A DNA stretch of 64,000 nt from Trichomonas vaginalis G3 (taxonomy: Eukaryota; Parabasalia; Trichomonadida; Trichomonadidae): assembly GCF_026262505.1 (NCBI RefSeq), contig NC_067206.1, forward strand, positions 23,079,896 through 23,143,895, in the 5' to 3' direction. The notes beneath the pieces were generated by a model. The model was not told where the DNA came from. It did no database searches and worked only from the letters and a program-made list of their open reading frames with translations. Positions 40,974-51,033 of this stretch are shown one piece after another. The position numbers and the translations under genes were made by a program. How positions within the stretch are numbered: position 1 is the stretch's first letter; each line of letters starts with the position of its first letter.

Positions 40974-41000
40974 AGTATGATTTGAATTTATTTTTGCATT

Positions 41001-41640
41001 AATCCTCTTATGTTGTTGTCTAAATGTCATGTTGTCTCATTTTTTCAGAGAAGTTAAATAACCTGGTGACACATGGTGACATGGTGACACCTTCAGTTCT
41101 TCAAAAATAATTCATAACTGCCTTCCTCATTAATCCTCTTATGTTGTTGTCTAAATGTCATGTTGTCTCATTTTTTCAGAGAAGTTAAATAACCTGGTGA
41201 CACATGGTGACATGGTGACACCTTCAGTTCTTCAAAAATAATTCATAACTGCCTTCCTCATTAATCCTCTTATGTTGTTGTCTAAATGTCATGTTGTCTC
41301 ATTTTTTCAGAGAAGTTAAATAACCTGGTGACACATGGTGACATGGTGACACCTTCAGTTCTTCAAAAATAATTCATAACTGCCTTCCTCATTAATCCTC
41401 CTATGTTGTTGTCTAAATGTCATGTTGTCTCATTTTTTCAGAGAAGTTAAATAACCTGGTGACACATGGTGACATGGTGACACCTTCAGTTCTTCAAAAA
41501 TAATTCATAACTGCCTTCCTCATTAATCCTCTTATGTTGTTGTCTAAATGTCATGTTGTCTCATTTTTTCAGAGAAGTTAAATAACCTGGTGACACATGG
41601 TGACATGGTGACACCTTCAGTTCTTCAAAAATAATTAATT
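41001..41640. repeat. Iteron-like array, right arm (5 units of 131 bp)
   Basis: Anchors at 41011, 41142, 41273, 41404 and 41535 give an exact 131 bp period. Each unit holds GGTGACACATGGTGACATGG followed by TGACACC, itself made of overlapping GGTGACA words. The position downstream of the PrimPol-helicase gene suggests an origin or initiator-binding array. Confidence 0.85.
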
Positions 41641-41656
41641 ATTGAATGACCTGAAA

Positions 41657-41664
41657 CCATTAAC
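41657..41664. repeat. 8 bp target-site duplication, left of hAT-like insert
   Basis: CCATTAAC here and at 43815-43822. The uninterrupted left arm of II-B carries a single copy at the matching place, confirming a simple insertion. Confidence 0.9.
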
Positions 41665-42290
41665 TAGTGATGCGAAAAATTCCCAAACATATGGGGCTTC
41701 TCATATCCCATCCCCTATCGTTTCCCCAATTCAATTTTTTTGGAATTTTATTTTTTTCCCGCCCATTTGAATTAAAAATGGGCGATTTTCGTTAATGTGA
41801 TTGAAATATCATAAAATTAATACGTATTTTAGCTAATAATTCTATTTTTATACAATATTCTCTCATTAAATCAACAATTTTTTCTAATTTTAATTTTTAA
41901 TTTTTAATTTCTTCATAATTTTAGCGATTTATGCTCATTATTAGCAAATAAATAATATATATAATATACTTATTTCATTTTATTCAGATAGGTCTTTGGG
42001 ATTGGGATACCTTGTCCAAATTCAGAGGAAGTTTGAGAGGTTGGGATGGAGTAGCCCATATTCAATTATCCCAAGTGTACTCCACGAATTTAAAATTATA
42101 TTATATTATTGACGACATATCTAAATTTATAGATAAAAATTTCAATGCGTACACAATTTTTTTTGAGAAAATTCTTTTTTTACTTATTTTCATTCATAAA
42201 AGCTCACGTGAACTTAATTAACAACTGAGACATTTCCTATGAAATCATTTAATGCCGTCAAAATAGACATGTCTAAGCTGTTTTGAGTGA

Positions 42291-42337
42291 CTTTCGCTCG
42301 ATGTCTGATATTGCATCAGACATCGAGCGAAAGTCTC
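42291..42337. repeat. Perfect 21 bp hairpin in the hAT-like element
   Basis: GACTTTCGCTCGATGTCTGA and its exact reverse complement are separated by a five-base loop. Degenerate relatives (CTCGAGCGAAAG) recur at about 42,425-42,450 and 43,230-43,280. Confidence 0.85.
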
Positions 42338-42544
42338 TCAGATTGGCTACACATCCATACGATCAATACTAGAGCTACGAATTACAAGCCTGTTTGGGCG
42401 ATTTTTGGCCGAGTTCTGATTTTTCATTAGATCTCGAGCGAAAGTCTCTCAAATTGGCGGCAAACCCAAATTTTAGCTAAAAGTGACAGGGAAAAAAACG
42501 TTTAGTATTAAAAAAAAGACTGATGAGAGCTTCGTTCGAAATAT

Positions 42545-42606
42545 AGAGGGAACTGAGAATGCGCAACCATTCTCAGGGAATATTGGATGCTATTCCCGTT
42601 CCCTCT
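42545..42606. repeat. Cloverleaf-like three-way junction
   Basis: Outer stem AGAGGGAAC / GTTCCCTCT (9 bp) encloses two perfect hairpins, TGAGAATG / CATTCTCA and GGAATA / TATTCC, with almost no unpaired joints. Confidence 0.8.
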
Positions 42607-43310
42607 GTATGGAAAATTGAGGTTTTCAAAGGGAGTTAAATAATATCAAATTTATACTAATTTACTTCAAAATACAAAAGTATTTGACAGCTAAAATTAG
42701 TTACTTTAGCAAGCCTATCAATACCCTTTTACGATTATTGTTACTTTTTCGAAATAAAAGTAAAAACAAATTTACTTAATTTACTTCAAAATACAAAAGT
42801 ATTTGACAGCTAAAATTAGTTACTTTAGCAAGCCTATCAATACCCTTTTACGATTATTGCAACTTTTTTCGAAATAAAATAAATTTATTATCAAAAACTT
42901 TTTTTCTTAGTAAAAAATAAACGAAATTTTTTACCTTATGAACTTTTGATGGAAATATGCAAATTTAAAATAATAAAGAAAGCCGCGAGCGAATCGAGCG
43001 GCTTAGGTCTAAGATTTTGATTCAAATCTTTGCTTATATTCCTTAAATTCTTTATGAAACTCGCAACAGTTCCATAAAAATTTTAAATTCTAAACTGTCG
43101 AAATTACCGATCGGTAATACACCCTTCACGGGTGTGTCACTTTTAGCTAAAATTACCCCTACTCCTCAAATTGGCTGCCAGTTCATAAGAGTGAAACTCT
43201 AGCTACAAATTAGAAGCTTGCTTGAGAGACTCTCGCGCGTTGGGATCTGCATCAGAACTCGAGCGAAAGCCTCTCAAAGTGGTAAAGACCTGCTCATTGT
43301 TGAACAGGAG

Positions 43311-43677
43311 CTGCGTAATGTGTTCGAGTAGAGTAAGGCTCTTCTAAGATCTTCCCTTGTGATTGGAAGAAATTAGAAGAGCCTCACTCTACTATTTTGT
43401 AATTGTATGCCCTGACCTTTGAGTGACCAGGGCTGCGTAATGTGTTTCGAGTAGAGTAAGGCTCTTCTAAGATCTTCCCTTGTGATTGGAAGAAATTAGA
43501 AGAGCCTCACTCTACTATTTTGTAATTGTATGCCCTGGCCTTTGAGTGACCAGGGCTGCGTAATGTGTTCGAGTAGAGTAAGGCTCTTCTAAGATCTTCC
43601 CTTGTGATTGGAAGAAATTAGAAGAGCCTCACTCTACTATTTTGTAATTGTATGCCCTGGCCTTTGAGTGACCAGGG
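43311..43677. repeat. Three tandem 122 bp foldback repeats
   Basis: The period is 122-123 bp. Each unit is itself a hairpin: GTAGAGTAAGGCTCTTCTAA pairs with the later TTAGAAGAGCC-TC-ACTCTAC. Confidence 0.85.
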
Positions 43678-43913
43678 CTGCGTAATGTGTTCAGCAAATT
43701 GATATAAACGTACATCCCACAAAAAATGGATTGTCAAAATTTATCCCAAATTTTACAAAACCGCAGCGGTTATGACATCCCAGGGCTAAAAAAATTCCGA
43801 AAATCGCATCTCTACCATTAACGTAATCATTAATTTTCGTAAACATTAACGTAAACATTTATTTCTGCAGTTCATTACCTAATTAATTACAGACATAAAT
43901 ATATTTAGTTCAT

Positions 43914-44969
43914 TCAATGAATGCGGTACCATGCGAATACAGTCACAAATGGTGGCATATAATCTTTACCCGAACCTGTTGGATTTGTTGTGAAAGTATG
44001 GACATGATTTCCTCCTGGTTCAGTTGGTCGAAAAGTCTTTTTTGCTGAATGGTTATAATCTGGAGATAAAACGTCATAGCCAACTTCATATTCTGAGTTG
44101 TATAATGGGTGGTCTCTTAATGAGTGTATATGGTCGCCAGAAAAGTTTGTAGTTCCTGTATGAGTGTGCGGTGGAAGGTTTGCTTCTTTAATTTTCTTCG
44201 AACCTCCTGTTTGCTTTGAATATCTAGCACAGTATAAGAATTTATCTACAATCTGCTTCCACGTACCAAAACCTAAAACTGTTGATGGATTTGTTGAGTT
44301 CATTGATGTATAAATAGAACCAACAGGATATAATGTTTGAAGTATTTCATTTTTCATGCTTGTAATCACATCATTTACTTCCGACTTCTTTGCATAATTT
44401 TCATCAACATAAGTTTTATCTGCTTTAAGGTCTAAACATCCTGAAACCCATTCTGTATCAGCTTTAACTTTAAAAGTCTCCAATGTCCATTCATGATACC
44501 ATTCAACCATTTCTTTAATTTCTTTATCTTTTTCATCAACGTAAACCAAATTTGCCTTCTTATTTAATTCACTAACCACATATTCCTTATCTGCTTTCTT
44601 CATTATGTCATTTAGGAAACCTTCTATGAATTCCTCATTTAAATTAAATCTTCCAATCTTCAAAACTTTAGGAAATGCATTTAATGCGTAATATCTCTGT
44701 TCTTCTGGTGGAATTGATGTTATATCATCCGTTATTCCTTTAATTTTTGAATTCATAAATAAAATTTCTTTTATATTTGATATCACTGCACCACCTTTGC
44801 AAACGAATTCGAAATGTTCATTTTTCAATACTATCTCCAAATCTCCATATTTCAACCTTTGCGTTTGTTCTGCCGTCTTTGAATTATATGCATATATGGC
44901 GTATGTAATGGTCTGAGGGACCTGGGTGCTTTGTGCCTTAAGTTGTTGTGGTTGCTGTTGTTTAATCAT
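43914..44969 (-). CDS. Family II phage-like fibre (351 residues)
   Basis: Whole-looking. The N-terminal 90 residues are element-specific. A central coiled region has ADKEYVVSELNKKANLVYVD and ADKTYVDENYAKKSEV fibre motifs. The C-terminal 140 residues are the baseplate gp10/collar-type domain (YPVGSIYTSM, FGTWKQIVDKFLYCA, QTGGSKKI, LPPHTHTG, YMPPFVTVFAWYRI) with clustered histidines. The N-terminus includes a hairpin mini-repeat (about 44,912-44,942) shared with the integrase gene of II-C. Likely a receptor-binding spike. Confidence 0.8.
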   Translation of the reverse strand: MIKQQQPQQLKAQSTQVPQTITYAIYAYNSKTAEQTQRLKYGDLEIVLKNEHFEFVCKGGAVISNIKEILFMNSKIKGITDDITSIPPEEQRYYALNAFPKVLKIGRFNLNEEFIEGFLNDIMKKADKEYVVSELNKKANLVYVDEKDKEIKEMVEWYHEWTLETFKVKADTEWVSGCLDLKADKTYVDENYAKKSEVNDVITSMKNEILQTLYPVGSIYTSMNSTNPSTVLGFGTWKQIVDKFLYCARYSKQTGGSKKIKEANLPPHTHTGTTNFSGDHIHSLRDHPLYNSEYEVGYDVLSPDYNHSAKKTFRPTEPGGNHVHTFTTNPTGSGKDYMPPFVTVFAWYRIH

Positions 44970-44993
44970 TTATTATGATTTAAAAATAAATAT

Positions 44994-45704
44994 TTAATCT
45001 GTTATCTCATCAGCTATTTTTTCTATTTGAAATTGCCATAATATTTCATTCATGAATTCTAAATCACAATCAAATAGGTCAGTTATTCTAAATTTAATAT
45101 TTGATAAATCTTTTGAATGAAGAATAAATGAATTCCCGGATAATTGAAACGGATATGATAAAGAAAATGTGTTTAAGTTGATGGATAAAATGTTTTGTAT
45201 TGATGGGTAAGAGTTAGGGTCTAATGTTTGATGTGAAAATCTCATTGGGGTATTAACTTTATCACATTTGATTAAAATGAAATTGGAACCAGTGTCAGAA
45301 TACAAAACATCCCCAACATCTTTTTCAAAATTTAATATCCCCAACAATGAACGAAGATGAGGAGTACAAAATTTAATTTTCAGCGGAAATTTAATAAGGT
45401 TATTTATTTCATCAAGTTCAAAAAGTTTATCAGGTTTTGATTTAAAATTTTCTTCATACCATACGATAAATGATTCATTTAAATAACTTAAAATCGTGTT
45501 AATATCCCATTTCGTTATCACATTATTTATATACATATCATACGTTTTTTCATGGTCATCTTTAATAAATGATATATAATCTGAAGGGTCTAAAAGAATG
45601 GAATTAAATTTACCACTCACAGAAACGAGAGTAACATTATAAATTCCGCTAACTGTTAAATTTAATTCACAGCTATTATTCGAAATAATATTGATAATTG
45701 ACAT
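44994..45704 (-). CDS. Minor capsid/penton candidate (236 residues)
   Basis: The C-terminal part FILHSKDLSNIKFRITDLFD followed by LEFMNEILWQFQIEKI resembles the ending of Polinton minor capsid or penton proteins, in which a strand I-x-I-x-D is followed by a D/E-F-x-NE turn and a final beta strand. The N-terminus SIINIISNNSCELNLTVSG looks beta-rich. It lies between the penton-like and fibre genes. Inference from pattern and position; no firm family match. Confidence 0.4.
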   Translation of the reverse strand: MSIINIISNNSCELNLTVSGIYNVTLVSVSGKFNSILLDPSDYISFIKDDHEKTYDMYINNVITKWDINTILSYLNESFIVWYEENFKSKPDKLFELDEINNLIKFPLKIKFCTPHLRSLLGILNFEKDVGDVLYSDTGSNFILIKCDKVNTPMRFSHQTLDPNSYPSIQNILSINLNTFSLSYPFQLSGNSFILHSKDLSNIKFRITDLFDCDLEFMNEILWQFQIEKIADEITD

Positions 45705-45723
45705 TTTTATTACGATTAAAAAT

Positions 45724-46203
45724 ATGGTAAAGCGTTATTTTCCAGTGATAAATAAAACTAGAATAAGATTACCTCAAGAATTCATAAATTCAACGAATAA
45801 GAAATTCATTCATGTTATAAATTTTAGTGTTTTCAGAAAATATGAGTCGATGTCATATTCATCATCGGGTTATATTTCACTTCATTCAAATTTAGTTCAA
45901 TCAAACCCATATAATGACCATTTCATAAGATTTTCAGATGGTATTAAAAATGTAATTGATAGATTAAAATATGAACAGATTGACAATATCGAATTTTTGG
46001 AATTTTGGTTTAAATATCCTGATGGAAAAAAGATTGAAGTTAAAGATAAAGCTGATACTATAACAAAAACAATTACAATGACCGATCCGGATAGTGGGGA
46101 ACAAAAAGAAATAAAACAAATGATAGAAACTGGTGAAAGGTCAATTATTATTGATTATGATTCAAAGGATTATTATTCGATAATGTTAATGCTTGAATAT
46201 TAA
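45724..46203 (+). CDS. Penton-like candidate (159 residues)
   Basis: I start at MVKRYFPVINKTRIRLPQEF. The segment YISLHSNLVQSNPYNDHFIR, then IDNIEFLEFWFKYPDGKKIEV and the final YYSIMLMLEY match the pattern of Polinton minor capsid proteins (SN-LV... then I-x-x-L-x-F-W-F...DGK). The gene faces the 222-residue gene and shares a divergent promoter with the 236-residue gene. Assignment tentative. Confidence 0.45.
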   Translation: MVKRYFPVINKTRIRLPQEFINSTNKKFIHVINFSVFRKYESMSYSSSGYISLHSNLVQSNPYNDHFIRFSDGIKNVIDRLKYEQIDNIEFLEFWFKYPDGKKIEVKDKADTITKTITMTDPDSGEQKEIKQMIETGERSIIIDYDSKDYYSIMLMLEY

Positions 46204-46900
46204 ATAGTCTTAACAAAGAATTTTTCAAGTGATATTTTATATTCATCAACTATTTTATTGTATATGTTATTATAAGTTAAATGTAGTTCAGTTGTTGCTC
46301 CGTTCTTTGATATCTTAATTGTGCTAATATCCTTTATAGGATTTATTTTTGCAACTGTTCCGCAGCATGAAACCTCATCATCTATGAAAAATTGAATCTT
46401 AACGTCTGAATCTTGAACATCACAAAGAATGGCGATAATGTGAATTAATGATTCATAAGGTAAAATAATTAAACCAGATTGGTCAATTAAATTTATTATT
46501 GAATCATAATTATTAATTATTATATCACGGTAAATTTTCATTAATTCAGAATTAATGTCTACTTTATATGGCGCATTGCGACTGGAATCGTAGATTCCTG
46601 GGTTCTCGATGTTTGATGAAAGAGGCGGGGGTATGTTGGATAAGTGGGAATTTCAACAGGTTCTTTACCGGGTTCAGATAAAATGATTGGGTCTCCATTC
46701 TCATGGTTTTCTTCATTCTCCTCATTCTTCGGTAAGTCACGAGTTAATAAATTGGACTGTGTTGCTGACCTTGTTAATTCGGGGCTAACATTAACTTTAA
46801 CATTTTGAATAATTCGTGATTTATCATCATTTACGTTATAACCAACCGTAATCTCTGCTTTTGCGTTAGTGTTCTTTTGACTTGTGAAACGTCTTCTCAT
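46200..46900 (-). pseudogene. 222-residue family II protein gene, right arm, broken
   Basis: Copy of 59594-60262. It carries the 30 bp double-hairpin insert at 46570-46599. N-terminus MRRRFTSQKNTNAKAEITVG. Function unknown. Fossil, broken. Confidence 0.6.
46570..46599. repeat. 30 bp double-hairpin insert inside a gene
   Basis: Two adjacent perfect hairpins, GGAATC-GTA-GATTCC and CGCA-T-TGCG (read on this strand), present in both II-B arms (also 33062-33091) and absent from II-C. The length is a multiple of three. Confidence 0.75.
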
Positions 46901-46984
46901 TTATAATTGAATAAAAAAAAGAAAAATATATTTAAAGTTTTATTTAGTTGTTACGGTAATATCCCAAGGTTCATCCTTGTTTGC

Positions 46985-47884
46985 TTATACTTTCTTTGTA
47001 ACTGCACCAATTATGTTATTGATAATGATTTGAGTTTCTTCCAGTCTTATTTTATCATTTACAATATCTTTAATCATTTCATTACATGCATTCTTAAAAC
47101 CATCTGATTTTTCTAATTTACGTCTATCACTTTCTTTAATTAAATCAAAGTTATAACCTTGTTGAGAATAAAGTGGTTTCTTTATCAATTCCTTGAACGC
47201 TTCTGAAAGTGAAGATGAAGAAATTCTTGCCACTTGAATTGGTTTAAATTCTGCTTTCATTGCTTCTTTCTGTTCATTGAACACTGGATCGAATAAAGCA
47301 ACTTTAAAGAATTTCTTAGCTGGAATTTCAGGTCTCAAATTTGCATATTGACCATCAAACTGATTAACATATTGAGGTAATCCGTTTGGTCCTTCTTCAA
47401 TAGCGTTTAATTCTTCATTGAAATAAGAATATGGATTATGACGGTATGAAAGAATTGGTCCATCTTTACTGTCTCCGATATGTTGTTTAACAGCTTTTCC
47501 ATTTACATCAAATTTCATAGGATAACGTTCATTATATGCTTTACGTTTAGGATAATCCGTCATTGTTAATTTATACCCATTTATGACTTTAATATTTCCT
47601 TGACCATCAGTAACAAAGACTTCATTTATTCCATCAGGCTTTCCATTTGGTCCTGTAATGTCTGCTTCATGTGCTTCCCAATTTGGACCATGACGTTTGG
47701 CATATGCTTGAGCTTCTGGTAATGTTAAAACGTTTCTCATTTGTTTAACATCCTTTTGAAGACCGGCAACAATGTGGACTAATTCTTTCATTCCGTCTGG
47801 AACTTTCATAGTTCTATTATATGCACCCTTTTTGTTTGTCCCTTGTTTTAATGGAACCTGTAGAAGATTTGCTATTTCTGTCAT
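46985..47884 (-). CDS. 299-residue family II protein, unknown function
   Basis: Whole-looking. N-terminus [20 protein letters not shown], then a coiled-coil-like [19 protein letters not shown], a Gly/Asp/Pro-rich loop region [19 protein letters not shown], and a helical charged C-terminus. It always follows the ATPase gene. The II-C copy differs most in the C-terminal third, the most diverged stretch between copies. A virion assembly or core protein is possible; no family recognised. Confidence 0.55.
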   Translation of the reverse strand: MTEIANLLQVPLKQGTNKKGAYNRTMKVPDGMKELVHIVAGLQKDVKQMRNVLTLPEAQAYAKRHGPNWEAHEADITGPNGKPDGINEVFVTDGQGNIKVINGYKLTMTDYPKRKAYNERYPMKFDVNGKAVKQHIGDSKDGPILSYRHNPYSYFNEELNAIEEGPNGLPQYVNQFDGQYANLRPEIPAKKFFKVALFDPVFNEQKEAMKAEFKPIQVARISSSSLSEAFKELIKKPLYSQQGYNFDLIKESDRRKLEKSDGFKNACNEMIKDIVNDKIRLEETQIIINNIIGAVTKKV

Positions 47885-47924
47885 GTTTAATTATAAATAA
47901 AAAATAAAAATTAATTATAAAAAG

Positions 47925-48751
47925 TTAATCAAATTTAACACTTCCTTTATTTAAATCAACTATTATTTTTCCATGTTCACCTAATTGCTGATATTGTGTG
48001 TAAAGTTCATTAATGCTCATTGGTAAATTCACTTGATAAAGCATAACGTTCAACTGTTGACGACTAAACCCACTGAAAATGAAAAGTGTTGATAGATTTG
48101 ATTTAATGTTTGTGCTTAATGCTTTGAAGTATTGAACAGCCATAAAGAATGAACACTGAATGTGTCGACATTGAGTTAATAACTGATTAAAATATGATTT
48201 CTCATTTGTTATTAGTTTTGATTTCACTGCATCATCTAGAAAAATGAGTGAATGCAAAAATTCTCTATCAAAATTTGAAATAGAAAGTGTTTCAAATAAT
48301 TCACCCCGTTGTTTATCAATAATTTTATCCTCTAATCCTTGCTTCTTGATTGTATTATATAATTCTTTATACATTAAAAAGTTTTTTAAATAATCTTCTG
48401 CTTCTTCTTGTGATAAATAAATAATTGGAATTTTGATTAAATGCTTTAAAGATTCAAATGTATCATCTGAAGGTGAACCTGAACGGTTGATATAAATTAA
48501 CACATGTGAATAGGGTGAAGTGTTAGCAATAATGATAATTTGTTTTAATATCGTTAATGTTTTACCTTTATTCTGTTTACCAATTGCTGCAGTGATTGAA
48601 TTTAAATAACATTCAGAATATGTAATTTTCATTAATTTTTCCTTTGAGAGATTATTTCTATTATCACTCAATGCTTCATTAATCATATCATCACGTATGT
48701 ATTATATACTCCCGCTAATTCTTCATAAGGGGTGGATGAATTTAAATCCAT
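47925..48751 (-). pseudogene. Packaging ATPase gene, right arm, broken
   Basis: Near-identical to 30913-31740 with Walker A and B readable. Fossil copy, broken. Confidence 0.65.
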
Positions 48752-48775
48752 TTAATCAAAAATAAATTTATAATT

Positions 48776-50416
48776 TTAAACATTTCTATTCATCAATATT
48801 TCATCATATGAACTTCTATACTGTGGTGGTGTACCTGTTGAATGATATTTCAAACCTTCGTCCGGTGTCCATGTCCAATACGTAGTCCTAGTAAACCAAA
48901 CCTGAGGAGGATTTGTCACCTTTGAACAGTAAGTGTCATTTTCACCCTGAATGATTGGATAAGCTTTCACTTGTACTGTAACTTGTGAGTTGAAAGTTTC
49001 TAATCCATCAAAGAATATACCCGCTCCATCACGTTGAACTGGAATAGTGCATAAGAATGAGGTTTGGTCTTTCCATGTTCTAGCTAATGGTGTGCCATCA
49101 TCTGCATTCAGTGGTCTAGTTAATGAGTCCTCGTATTCTTCTGTGCATTCATTCACTCCATCTAAATCAGAAGCTTGAAGCATACGTGTAAAGAATATGT
49201 CACCCACTGTGGTCATCGCTTGATCGGGGAAGTTTCTGGAATCTATAGTGACCTGAAGACCTCGAAGCATTGGATTTTCTAAAACCGTTCTTTGCATTGC
49301 ATTCTTCGGAAATGCTAACACAACATCTGTAACATTATGAAGAGCGTATGAGAAATCTGAGCTAATACCTTCAGGAGTGATGCAACCTCCATTTAGTGAA
49401 CGAACGTCAATATGTTGAGCTGGAATCATGAATGGATCTTCCTTACTGAATAAACGTGGTATTGCTTTAATTGATTCTTCAATTAAACCGTATCCTGGTG
49501 TAATACATTTATCCTCTAAAACTTCCATCTTTGTGCATGAAATAATAACGTTATCAACTGTTGCGTCAGCAGATGTAGCGGCTAAGCTTGTAATTAATTT
49601 GGCAGGAAGTCCGATTTGTTGGAATTTGCGATCATATTTATAAACATGATTCATAATCTTTTCATAATTTTCATCAGTTATCTTTTCATAAACGTAATTT
49701 TGTAAATCAGCAACTCTTAACGGGTCAACCTGACAAAATACTAAAGTATCCCTGAAAACATAATATTTAAGAATGATTTCACCAAATGATTTAGGATAAT
49801 CATCAAACGCCTGAAATGCTAACAAATCATTTACCGGAATAATCATATCAAAAGTGATATCAACTTCTTCATTTGCGTTCTTGAAAACTTCTGAAGGGTC
49901 AATATATTTACCACATACTGAGTTATCATATTTTTGAACATTATTATATAACGAATGAACAAACTTTTTAACTTTCCTTTCTGATTTTGGTTTATATGTT
50001 GCAAATGCGAAAGATTCACGGGCGCAATCCATCTGAAGATAACCGGCATCACCTCTTTCGGTTTCTACTTCTAATTGTTTAAAGCTTTGATTTGATGATT
50101 TGTAACCAACGAATAAACGCATGCATTTAAAAGCGGCATCGCATGTGAAAGCTTTATTTGAAACTAGAGTTACTTTAACTTTGCGTTTAATATATGTGTC
50201 ACCTAATTGGTTCACATCATGAGCCGGATTTGTAATTCTTAAATGAGTTTGTTTATCATCAAAATATGGAGCATCAGAGTCATAGCATGAACTTTCAAGT
50301 TCTCTATAATATCTTCTACCGTCATTCTTTGTGAATATTTCATTTATCTTTTCAAATGAATGAAACACATTTCCATTAATCGGTTTAGTGTTTGGCACCA
50401 AATAGTTAGTCGTCAT
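48776..50416 (-). CDS. Major capsid protein candidate (546 residues), right arm
   Basis: Same length as the other two copies and differs from the left-arm copy by only a few residues. At two of these sites it matches II-C rather than the left arm. Reasons for the capsid call are given at 29248-30888. Confidence 0.6.
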   Translation of the reverse strand: MTTNYLVPNTKPINGNVFHSFEKINEIFTKNDGRRYYRELESSCYDSDAPYFDDKQTHLRITNPAHDVNQLGDTYIKRKVKVTLVSNKAFTCDAAFKCMRLFVGYKSSNQSFKQLEVETERGDAGYLQMDCARESFAFATYKPKSERKVKKFVHSLYNNVQKYDNSVCGKYIDPSEVFKNANEEVDITFDMIIPVNDLLAFQAFDDYPKSFGEIILKYYVFRDTLVFCQVDPLRVADLQNYVYEKITDENYEKIMNHVYKYDRKFQQIGLPAKLITSLAATSADATVDNVIISCTKMEVLEDKCITPGYGLIEESIKAIPRLFSKEDPFMIPAQHIDVRSLNGGCITPEGISSDFSYALHNVTDVVLAFPKNAMQRTVLENPMLRGLQVTIDSRNFPDQAMTTVGDIFFTRMLQASDLDGVNECTEEYEDSLTRPLNADDGTPLARTWKDQTSFLCTIPVQRDGAGIFFDGLETFNSQVTVQVKAYPIIQGENDTYCSKVTNPPQVWFTRTTYWTWTPDEGLKYHSTGTPPQYRSSYDEILMNRNV

Positions 50417-50485
50417 TTATTAATAAATAAAAAATCAAAATTAAAAGATGAAAATGAATTTTTAATTTTAATGAAATAATCAACT

Positions 50486-50701
50486 ATGGCTGCAGGTATA
50501 TTTAAGAAACTGTGGGATAAAGTAAAAAGAGGAGCGCATAAAGTTTGGGAAACAATGAAGAAGGGAGCAAATTGGATATTTAAGAATAAAGAAGCAATTA
50601 GTGACGTTGCTGAATCAATAACACCAAAAGCTGCCCCAATAAGAGAAGTATTAAATAAAGGAGAAAAAGTTTATCAAAGACTACAACCGATACTAAGATA
50701 A
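50486..50701 (+). CDS. Amphipathic cationic small protein (71 residues), right arm
   Basis: Identical in sequence to the left-arm copy at 28963-29178. It diverges from the capsid candidate across a short AT-rich promoter. Confidence 0.6.
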   Translation: MAAGIFKKLWDKVKRGAHKVWETMKKGANWIFKNKEAISDVAESITPKAAPIREVLNKGEKVYQRLQPILR

Positions 50702-50730
50702 AAATAATTTTAAAATAATTTATTTTTCCA

Positions 50731-50967
50731 CTATCTACCCCCTATTTTATTAAGTATTCCTTCAGCTATTCCACCAATTGCGTTACCTGCTTGTGCTCCC
50801 ATCGCTGGATTACCTGCTTTAGTACCTAATACTCCACCTATGATAGTTCCTGCCGTTTTCGCTACTGGTGCCAAAAAGTTTGCAACGGGTTTAATAATCT
50901 TTTTATAAACCCAACCTGCAGCTTTCTTAATTCCATCCCATAATTTTTTAAAGAATCCTGCCGCCAT
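50731..50967 (-). CDS. Amphipathic and glycine-rich small protein (78 residues)
   Basis: It starts MAAGFFKKLWDGIKKAAGWV, a cationic amphipathic helix, and continues with a Gly/Ala-rich hydrophobic segment (TAGTIIGGVLGTKAGNPAMG, GNAIGGIAEGILNKI) that resembles membrane-inserting peptides. Likely a membrane-active virion component; unproven. Confidence 0.55.
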   Translation of the reverse strand: MAAGFFKKLWDGIKKAAGWVYKKIIKPVANFLAPVAKTAGTIIGGVLGTKAGNPAMGAQAGNAIGGIAEGILNKIGGR

Positions 50968-51033
50968 TTCTGATTTAATATTAATTAAAAAATATATTTC
51001 ATCACTTATATTCTAATTTTTATTTAATGATAA

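Larger units (their letters stand above)
41665..43814. mobile_element. Non-autonomous hAT-like DNA transposon
   Basis: A 2,150 bp insertion. The ends are TAGTGATGCGA on the left and, inverted, TAGAGATGCGA on the right; an 8 bp target duplication and TAG-G ends are typical of hAT elements. The empty site is preserved in the opposite arm. The interior has no transposase-like frame but is full of foldback sequence: a 21 bp inverted repeat at 42291-42337, a three-way-junction fold at 42545-42606, two 120 bp direct repeats (from about 42,655) and three 122 bp repeats (43311-43677). Confidence 0.82.

Noticed and set aside
41001-41640. CRISPR-like regular repeats
   Set aside because: Whole 131 bp units are repeated without variable spacers; this is a tandem array in a eukaryotic virus-like element.
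42012-42221. 69-residue frame inside the hAT-like element
   Set aside because: No coding character or relative is visible and it lies in an AT-rich spacer; not a transposase.
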